DNA from: Shewanella sp. VB17
GTDB taxonomy: Bacteria; Pseudomonadota; Gammaproteobacteria; Enterobacterales; Shewanellaceae
DNA: 64,000 nucleotides
Direction: 5' to 3'
Assembly: GCF_013248905.1 (NCBI RefSeq)
Contig: NZ_JABRVS010000001.1
Coordinates: forward strand, 4,712,001 to 4,776,000
Positions 58,348 to 64,000 of the stretch are shown piece after piece. The position numbers and the translations under genes were made by a program. Under the pieces are notes generated by a model, which was not told the origin of the DNA, did not search any database, and was given only the letters and a program-made list of their open reading frames with translations. Position 1 is the stretch's first letter, and each line of letters starts with the position of its first letter.

Positions 58348-58383
58348 TGTTATAATACGCCATTCACGATATATATATCGTGA
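58348..58383 (+). promoter_or_regulatory. Extended -10 promoter with palindromic operator ahead of the chaperone-effector pair
   Basis: TGTTATAAT (58348-58356) is a perfect extended -10. The predicted start site near 58363 coincides with a perfect 20-base palindrome, TCACGATATATATATCGTGA (58364-58383). A repressor bound there would block initiation. The -35 is poor. The palindrome is not CRP, Fur or LexA; its regulator is unknown. The leader to the first gene would be about 145 bases. Confidence 0.55.
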
Positions 58384-58507
58384 GCATATAAGTTTAAAAC
58401 GTTAAGTAAATATTTAACCAAATAACTGGAATAAAAATATATGCAATTTATTACTGTCTTTAAATTCATCAGTTTCAGTAATAAAAGCCTTTAAAAAGGA
58501 AAGGAAA

Positions 58508-58933
58508 ATGCAAATTAAAGGAGTCCTACACGAACTCAGTAGAAGGTGGAAAGTTGATATCCCGACAAACTCACCCACTATTATCATTCAAGATAATCAA
58601 CAAAAAAACTGGTATATTGATTGTCCTACCGACTCAAGTCAGTTAGTGATATATACATTTTTACTAGATAAGCCTACCACTTTCGAGGAACTTAGTTATT
58701 GGTTTTCGCTTAATGGAAATCGCAGCAGGATGCAAAGCGCCTGGATAGCCGAGAAGGATGAACAAATTTTGCTGGGCATATCCATGCCTGTAGAATTTAT
58801 TGATGCCAATTTAGTCGAGAACCTAATGAATAATCTCCACGAGCTATCTGCTAGCATAATGTCAGATTTTCATCGTCATGTTGGCAGTTCGTCAGCTTTT
58901 CTCGCTCCTGCTGATCACACCATTTTTGTTTGA
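58508..58933 (+). CDS. CesT-like (class I type III secretion) chaperone candidate
   Basis: The 141-residue acidic protein has the size and predicted alpha-beta pattern of the CesT/SycE chaperones: an N-terminal helix (VLHELSRRWKVD), strands around TIIIQDNQQKNWYIDC, a helix (FEELSYWFSLNGN), a strand (EQILLGISMP) and a long C-terminal helix (VENLMNNLHELSASIMSDFH). In such systems a small dimeric chaperone is encoded just before its effector and wraps the effector's N-terminus. It has a strong SD (AAGGAAAGG) and ends 9 bases before the PLD-domain gene. The call rests on layout, size and fold pattern, not on strong motif identity. Confidence 0.55.
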   Translation: MQIKGVLHELSRRWKVDIPTNSPTIIIQDNQQKNWYIDCPTDSSQLVIYTFLLDKPTTFEELSYWFSLNGNRSRMQSAWIAEKDEQILLGISMPVEFIDANLVENLMNNLHELSASIMSDFHRHVGSSSAFLAPADHTIFV

Positions 58934-58942
58934 GGAATTACG

Positions 58943-60781
58943 ATGTCAAATATCAATAACACTATGCTAACCTCTTTATCTCAGCCCTCAGATATAAGTC
59001 ACCCACTTCAATCAGCAAGTCGATACCAACATATATCCTCTTCATCATCGACTGTAAATAGTACTCAACAAAACATGCTAGCACCGACAGGAAAAGCCAG
59101 CCCTTTTGAGAAAATAGCCCATACTACCCCAGATAAAATAGCAGAAGCTGACAAAAATAGACTGATAAAAAAAATACCAATGACATGCTTACCTGAACAA
59201 CAGACAGTACATACTATACACCCAAAAGGAATAAATGCGCTCAATAACAAGCTTGATAATTTCGACAAAAAAAATGTTCAATTAGGTGAAGCTATGATCC
59301 TATCATCAGGAATAAATAGCGAAAAAGACCAGCAGCGTATGCTTGAGACTATCATTGAGGGAGCGAATAAATTTGCAGTCGTGACAACCTATGGCATTCG
59401 GCCTTTAGATAATGGCAAGCTATCAGCGACGATAAAATCACTTCTAAGCTCAATCGCTAACAAGCAAGACGATCCTAATTTTACTCTGGCTTTTTTATAT
59501 AACAAAAGTACTTGGCAACAGAATTTAGTTGTAGGAAAACGTACTGCTATCAGCCAAAAAGATCCAAACCAATGGGATGAACTTGTTAAAGCTTACAATG
59601 AAGAAGTCACCAAGGAAGGAGGCAAAAAAATAGAAAATCTTAAATGCCGCGTGTTTTTTATTGCTGAAAAACCCTCTGGACTCACTGGATCACACCATAA
59701 TAAATACTTGATTAATGATAATGGCATGATGGCCACTCTAGGCGCTAGTTTAGGCAATAAAACAAAATCACAATGGTTTGATAGTGGGGCTATCTTCCTC
59801 TCAAAACAGCTAGTGACATCGCAAAGAGATTATTTTCTAGATATGATGAAGAATCATGAAGGTCATATAGGTCAATTACAAATCTGTCCAGAGCAAGGCA
59901 GTGCTTCCCTTTTGCCATTTCCAGATGGCGAAGTGTTATCTGAGCATTTAAGTAATGTTGACATTAGCTCACCTTACGTAGAAAACACGCTCACTCCACC
60001 CATAAAAAAATTACTTGAAAACAAGCAATTTCAGCTTAACACTCCCTCGACTGAAGAAGTGCTCTGGCTGCAAAATGAAGGCAACACAACATTAAGCAGA
60101 ACAGCCAAACCAATAGGTAAAGCCATTCAGCACATTTTTACATCAGCTCAAGCTGGTGACACCATTAAACTACGAAATTGCAGTATTAATGCTATTGAAG
60201 ATTGGGGCTTAGATGCGCTTAAGAGAGGCGTTAACATTAACATTTTGGGGCCCGTTAATAAGTCAGATAGTGGGTTTTTTACTTCAATAGGCAAGATTAA
60301 TTCAGCACTACAAGAAGAAAGCAAAATACATAACGCCACTGAATTAAATGATCAACTTGGGAAAATGCAAGTAAGTGTATTTAATCCTGTACAAGCCCTT
60401 AAAGATAAACACGATTTTAACCCTGGTGACTTAGGGGCCGTAGATCATGGCAAGGTATATATTTTAGATAAAGCAGATAGCCGAGATTCTATTATGATGA
60501 CGGGCACGCACAACTTAGATGGACAATCATTTAAGCGTAGCAGAGAAAACATGCTGGTCATCAACCCTCAGTCCTCTAAATTAGACGATGCACTATTTAA
60601 TCATATTTGGGATGCTTGCCCGACCTTAACTGAAAATGAATTATTAGAGTTAACCAATGAAGCGCAACGATATCATGGAATAAAAGCACAACCATTTTCA
60701 GTAGCACCGCTAGATATGTTTATGCAACCTCAAGTCCAAGGAATATCAACAGCATTAAGAGACAAACTGGGTATAAAGTAA
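58943..60781 (+). CDS. Phospholipase D-superfamily protein, candidate secreted effector
   Basis: The 612-residue protein has two complete HKD motifs: His252-x-Lys254-x4-Asp259 (HNKYLIND, followed by GASLGNK) and His502-x-Lys504-x4-Asp509 (HGKVYILD, followed by GTHNLDGQSFKRSRE). Both catalytic halves of a PLD enzyme are thus intact, on a single chain. The first 110 residues are Ser/Thr/Gln/Asn-rich and disordered in appearance, with no Sec signal, as in type III effectors. It is preceded by the CesT-like gene (9 bases) with an SD GAGGA. It could hydrolyse phospholipids or transphosphatidylate, or act on nucleic acid. Alternative readings are a toxin with an immunity partner or a cytosolic PLD. 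Confidence 0.8.
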   Translation: MSNINNTMLTSLSQPSDISHPLQSASRYQHISSSSSTVNSTQQNMLAPTGKASPFEKIAHTTPDKIAEADKNRLIKKIPMTCLPEQQTVHTIHPKGINALNNKLDNFDKKNVQLGEAMILSSGINSEKDQQRMLETIIEGANKFAVVTTYGIRPLDNGKLSATIKSLLSSIANKQDDPNFTLAFLYNKSTWQQNLVVGKRTAISQKDPNQWDELVKAYNEEVTKEGGKKIENLKCRVFFIAEKPSGLTGSHHNKYLINDNGMMATLGASLGNKTKSQWFDSGAIFLSKQLVTSQRDYFLDMMKNHEGHIGQLQICPEQGSASLLPFPDGEVLSEHLSNVDISSPYVENTLTPPIKKLLENKQFQLNTPSTEEVLWLQNEGNTTLSRTAKPIGKAIQHIFTSAQAGDTIKLRNCSINAIEDWGLDALKRGVNINILGPVNKSDSGFFTSIGKINSALQEESKIHNATELNDQLGKMQVSVFNPVQALKDKHDFNPGDLGAVDHGKVYILDKADSRDSIMMTGTHNLDGQSFKRSRENMLVINPQSSKLDDALFNHIWDACPTLTENELLELTNEAQRYHGIKAQPFSVAPLDMFMQPQVQGISTALRDKLGIK

Positions 60782-60858
60782 GCCGCACTATAATCTATTT
60801 TTTATCAGTAAGAAGTAAAGCTAATTAGGTCATTGAGGCTACATAACATCAGCCATGT

Positions 60859-61158
60859 TTAGCGACTCACAACCTGACTAGATAGACCTCTCAATATTTG
60901 GCCTATTTTATCAAAAACGGCATCACACCCACTCACATTATGACGTTGCTGCAAGTATTCTGGTGAATGATAAGATAGCCAAACTTTACCCGTTTCATCT
61001 TGCCAAAATAGGGCTTTTTGAGGTAAATCTATGGCAGTTTCATCGACAGTATATGGACTCTCAACCGACACCATTCCCTCTGGCAATGCATTCCCAAAAC
61101 TAAGACCGCTCATGCCTAAAGTAACAATTAAAGCCCCTAATAATTTTTTGTTCATCAT
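60859..61158 (-). CDS. DUF302 protein with internal deletion, exported
   Basis: The 99-residue protein has a signal peptide (about 1-24) and then VSVESPYTVDETA joined directly to IDLPQKALFWQDETGKVWLS and YHSPEYLQQRHNV. The second block is the C-terminal half of the DUF302 domain; the first is its opening. From memory the middle of the domain (about 50 residues with the ARIDHAAGA-like motif and the FGNPK strand) is missing, yet the frame is kept. It is probably an internally deleted, non-functional remnant, though a short expressed protein is possible. Confidence 0.65.
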   Translation of the reverse strand: MMNKKLLGALIVTLGMSGLSFGNALPEGMVSVESPYTVDETAIDLPQKALFWQDETGKVWLSYHSPEYLQQRHNVSGCDAVFDKIGQILRGLSSQVVSR

Positions 61159-61306
61159 CCCGTAATATGCTCAACCATAATAAATTGCTATATCAATAGA
61201 CCAAGTTAACCACAAAAAATTTCAATCAATGTTATCAATGCCATTAATACGAGAATAATTAATGGCATGAATTCAAAAGTGCTAAAGTCTCACAGCGCGA
61301 CCCATC

Positions 61307-62599
61307 TTAAATGGATATAAAACGTCGTTTTGGCGGTGCATGCATTAAGAAGTTTTGATGCGAAATATTCCATGCATAAGCCCCTGCATGAGTAAATACC
61401 AGATAATCTCCAACCGCAAGCTTATCCACATACTGTTGTTTAGCCAATACATCTTTAGGGGTGCATAACTGACCCACCAGCGTTACCCTTTGTTGTTCGA
61501 GGATTGGCGTTATCGTTGACACTAAGTCAAAGTCAAAAGTACGATCTTTTTCAGGATTAGCACTTAACTCGGAACCATTATTAACGTTATGGTGAGCCAA
61601 TAACTCCGCTTGTGTCAGCACAAAAAAAGGATGATTATGATCTTGTGCTGCTGGGGTTCGAAAGTGGTGTGTACCACCATGTGCAATCGCAAACCATTGA
61701 CCATGATTCTTTTTAATGTCTAGTACTTGCATCACATAGTAGCCCATCGCCGCCGTGACAAATCGGCCACATTCGAACCGTATTTTAACCTTCTCCATAT
61801 CAGACTTTGTGATTAACACCTGAAGCTCTGCACAAAAACGTGACCAATCGAATACCTGCTGAGGATCGGCGTAATTAACCCCTATTCCTCCTCCAACATT
61901 CAACAATGGTAAATGTACATTATACCTTTGACACCAATTTTTAAACGTTGAGAAATATAACGCCATCAAATCGAGGTGGCGAGCAACATCTAGCTGGTGA
62001 GACATAAGGTGAAAATGAAAACCAACCAACTCAACTAAAGGTTTACCCGCCAATGTTGGCAAATCACCTATCAACGCCATGGCTGCATCTAATTCACACG
62101 CGTCGATACCAAATGGAGTTGGCTTGCCTCCCATCGTCAGGCGAGTTTCTGCTATCCCCTCTAACGAAATATTCATCCGTAATAAAATACGACAATGACG
62201 CTGCTTATGTTGACAGAGTGCACCTATCCGCTGTAATTCGGTTAAACTCTCAACGTGAATAGCATCCACATTAAGATCGATTGCTTGTGATAGCTCGCAG
62301 AGCAGTTTCCCAGGTCCGCCAAAAATCAATGGAACCTGAGGCTGACACTCATGTAACCAATTCAACTCTCCGCCGGAGGCAGCCTCAAACCCTTGAACTA
62401 TAGGCGCTAACTTTGCCAATATTTCAGCTTCAGGATTGGCCTTAGCAGCATAGTAAAGTTCACAATTACTCGGCAATGCTGCGACCATAGCTGTAGCGTG
62501 TGATTGAAGTTCATCAAGATCATAAAGGTAAGCGCATAGCGGTGTTTGAGATGATTCTTCAGCTTTCAGGCTCAAAATAGTGTGAATAATATTATCCAT
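61307..62599 (-). CDS. PLP-dependent (fold type III) decarboxylase of a siderophore cluster
   Basis: The 430-residue protein belongs to the diaminopimelate/ornithine decarboxylase family. PLP would bind Lys53 in YYAAKANPEA. The glycine loop GGGIGVNYADP and the ECGRF motif (usually EPGR) bind the PLP phosphate, and GQLCTPKDVLA corresponds to the GPxCxSxD active-site region. It starts 1 base after the stop of an IucA/IucC synthetase, so they are one operon. This pairing recalls PvsE beside PvsD in vibrioferrin synthesis and SbnH in staphyloferrin B synthesis; the product here is inferred as a carboxylate siderophore building block. Confidence 0.85.
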   Translation of the reverse strand: MDNIIHTILSLKAEESSQTPLCAYLYDLDELQSHATAMVAALPSNCELYYAAKANPEAEILAKLAPIVQGFEAASGGELNWLHECQPQVPLIFGGPGKLLCELSQAIDLNVDAIHVESLTELQRIGALCQHKQRHCRILLRMNISLEGIAETRLTMGGKPTPFGIDACELDAAMALIGDLPTLAGKPLVELVGFHFHLMSHQLDVARHLDLMALYFSTFKNWCQRYNVHLPLLNVGGGIGVNYADPQQVFDWSRFCAELQVLITKSDMEKVKIRFECGRFVTAAMGYYVMQVLDIKKNHGQWFAIAHGGTHHFRTPAAQDHNHPFFVLTQAELLAHHNVNNGSELSANPEKDRTFDFDLVSTITPILEQQRVTLVGQLCTPKDVLAKQQYVDKLAVGDYLVFTHAGAYAWNISHQNFLMHAPPKRRFISI

Positions 62600-62600
62600 T

Positions 62601-64000
62601 TCAGACTCCAGATGCTATAGGAGATGGCTGTAAATCAGTGCCAACGATAGCGAATGATTGTTCAGCTAAATTAGCCATGACTTCATTTTTCAACATTGCA
62701 AGAGGGTTGGTTAATTGCGTATAGCTCGACAAGCGATCCGCCTTCATAAACAATCGTGTACTCAAATTATTTTTAGCAGGGATCTTCTCACCCTGAAGTA
62801 AACCGACAAGCTCAGGTTCCTCGCCTTCTACCTGCTGCCATTGTTCAACTACATTTGCCAACAATTGCCAAAGCTCAGTCTCTAAAGCCCGATCTCCAGC
62901 TGCTAGGTGAAACATCGCTTCACTGACATTATTGATAAGGCTACAATAAGCAATTCTGCTCCAACCCAGCTCCCGGGTATAATAAACAGAAGATTTTGCC
63001 TCTTCAGACAAATCTGGCAGTGAACTACTTGGCCAGAACTCAGGCAGTAATTTGGTTCCCTCTAAATCTCTGAGCCAGATATAAGCCGGCATATCATCTT
63101 CAAAACCAATGACCGTATTTTGTAAATGAGGCTCAAAAGCCACCCCACGTTTGAAAAAGAAATAAAATATACTCGGTAACAGCACTTCAATATAAGCCCC
63201 GAACCATTGAACGACAGTCTGCTGGTAACTTTGCTGGCGACGCTTAGCAACTTCCCTCATCCTCATCTCACCAATGCTATCGCCTTGACTATCCCAAGCA
63301 AATAATGCACCAGCCATTTCAGGCTTATATTGCTCAAGTTGCGAAATAGATATCCCTTCTCTGTAGAGAATACCAAAACACTCTGACACCATAAGATGGT
63401 CAGATTGACTGACAGAAACACCATCTACATTCTCTAAAGCACTTAAATCCAATGTGCTTGCGCCGGGTTCGGCCATTAAAGAAAAATTGGGGCAATGAGC
63501 ATAACCATCACTGGCTACTTTCATCAACACACGGCTTAGCGCTACAGCACTTTCAAGTTCGTACCAAGCATTTTTACGTACACAATTGGTTAAACGAACA
63601 TGAATAGAAAACTTCATGAACTGATTAATATCAGGTATGTAAGTCGTTCTTACTGATGATGTAGGACAAACCTTTGCCCCCATTTCACCTAAAGGCTTAA
63701 TCAAACCGAAAGCCATTGCCCGCTGAACTAAAGGCTGAGCTAATATGGTTTTCACCTCCCAAGGGTGACAAGGATAAAGACATACATTGCTTGGTTTAAT
63801 ACGGTCAATCCACTCCATAGGCTTGACATCTGTGCAATGCAGTTGTTTGATCAAACTGGGATCTACTTCAAACCAATATAGAGGGAAATTAGCCTGTATT
63901 TCTGGGGAACAAGCCAGCATGTCATCGAACGAAACACCATGACGACTCTTAGGTGATGGGTGCATCGCATGGCCCCACAACAAACTTTGTTCTGAACCAA
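62601..64000 (-). CDS. IucA/IucC-family NIS siderophore synthetase, 5' part outside window
   Basis: The open frame continues through the window edge (upstream residues read GSEQSLLWGHAMHPSPKSRH), so the natural start lies beyond 64000. The visible 466 or so residues include the family signature HPSPKSRHG, KPLGEMGAKVCPTSSVRTTY, FMKFSIHVRLTNCVRKN and the C-terminal FhuF-like part. NIS synthetases adenylate a carboxylate such as citrate and join it to an amine or alcohol, giving hydroxamate or carboxylate siderophores. Together with the decarboxylase it marks the end of a siderophore biosynthesis operon that runs off the right edge. Confidence 0.93.
   Translation of the reverse strand, partial: GSEQSLLWGHAMHPSPKSRHGVSFDDMLACSPEIQANFPLYWFEVDPSLIKQLHCTDVKPMEWIDRIKPSNVCLYPCHPWEVKTILAQPLVQRAMAFGLIKPLGEMGAKVCPTSSVRTTYIPDINQFMKFSIHVRLTNCVRKNAWYELESAVALSRVLMKVASDGYAHCPNFSLMAEPGASTLDLSALENVDGVSVSQSDHLMVSECFGILYREGISISQLEQYKPEMAGALFAWDSQGDSIGEMRMREVAKRRQQSYQQTVVQWFGAYIEVLLPSIFYFFFKRGVAFEPHLQNTVIGFEDDMPAYIWLRDLEGTKLLPEFWPSSSLPDLSEEAKSSVYYTRELGWSRIAYCSLINNVSEAMFHLAAGDRALETELWQLLANVVEQWQQVEGEEPELVGLLQGEKIPAKNNLSTRLFMKADRLSSYTQLTNPLAMLKNEVMANLAEQSFAIVGTDLQPSPIASGV

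Overview
The window looks like chromosomal DNA of a marine, cold-adapted gammaproteobacterium, most probably Shewanella. The reasons are the AT-rich base composition, the Shewanella-like 16S variable regions, and the conserved blocks pdhR-aceE-aceF-lpdA, ampE-ampD / nadC-pilABCD-coaE-zapD-yacG-mutT and a zntR-like regulator plus SO_0444-type metal permease next to purH-purD. Species cannot be fixed by reading alone.

Layout. 1-3.2 kb: a partial exported protein and a stand-alone MnmD-type methyltransferase (minus strand), then rarD and an RlmI-like RNA methyltransferase (plus strand). 3.2-3.9 kb: a decayed IS630-type transposase. 4.0-10.2 kb: a complete minus-strand rRNA operon (16S-23S-5S, no spacer tRNA seen), with two promoters, boxA sites, processing stems, a terminator and a broken extra piece of 5S beyond its end. 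10.4-14.9 kb: an M13 metallopeptidase lipoprotein and a patatin/POTRA/barrel protein. 15-22 kb: the pyruvate dehydrogenase operon under PdhR, with a perfect PdhR operator. 22.2-32.0 kb: ampE/ampD (minus), then nadC, the type IV pilus genes pilABCD, coaE, zapD, yacG and mutT (plus). 32.1-33.9 kb: a metal-efflux permease and its MerR regulator behind a classic long-spacer MerR promoter. 34.2-37.3 kb: purH-purD. 37.5-39.8 kb: an exported rhodanese with a chemoreceptor. 40.0-41.7 kb: a decayed PTS_EIIC_2-like membrane protein gene, then pncB. 41.7-48.7 kb: an ICL/PEP-mutase family enzyme and the ribose operon rbsDACBK-rbsR. 48.8-51.2 kb: a divergent subtilase-like protein and a TenA/haem-oxygenase-fold protein. 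51.5-53.5 kb: hemE, a candidate small RNA and rsd. 53.9-58.0 kb: a TonB-dependent receptor facing a lipoprotein alkaline phosphatase. 58.3-60.8 kb: a two-gene unit. 60.9-64.0 kb: a DUF302 remnant and the end of an NIS siderophore cluster (PLP decarboxylase plus IucA/IucC synthetase cut by the window edge).

The most unusual content is at 58.3-60.8 kb. A 141-residue protein resembling a class I type III secretion chaperone (CesT-like) is followed 9 bases later by a 612-residue protein with two intact phospholipase D HKD motifs and no signal peptide. This looks like a chaperone-effector pair without a visible secretion apparatus nearby. It sits behind an extended -10 promoter whose start site abuts a perfect 20-base palindrome. 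Other items worth attention are the candidate small RNA between hemE and rsd, the rhodanese-chemoreceptor pair, the long inverted repeat in the purH leader, and several genes caught in decay (IS630, PTS_EIIC_2, DUF302, 5S fragment).
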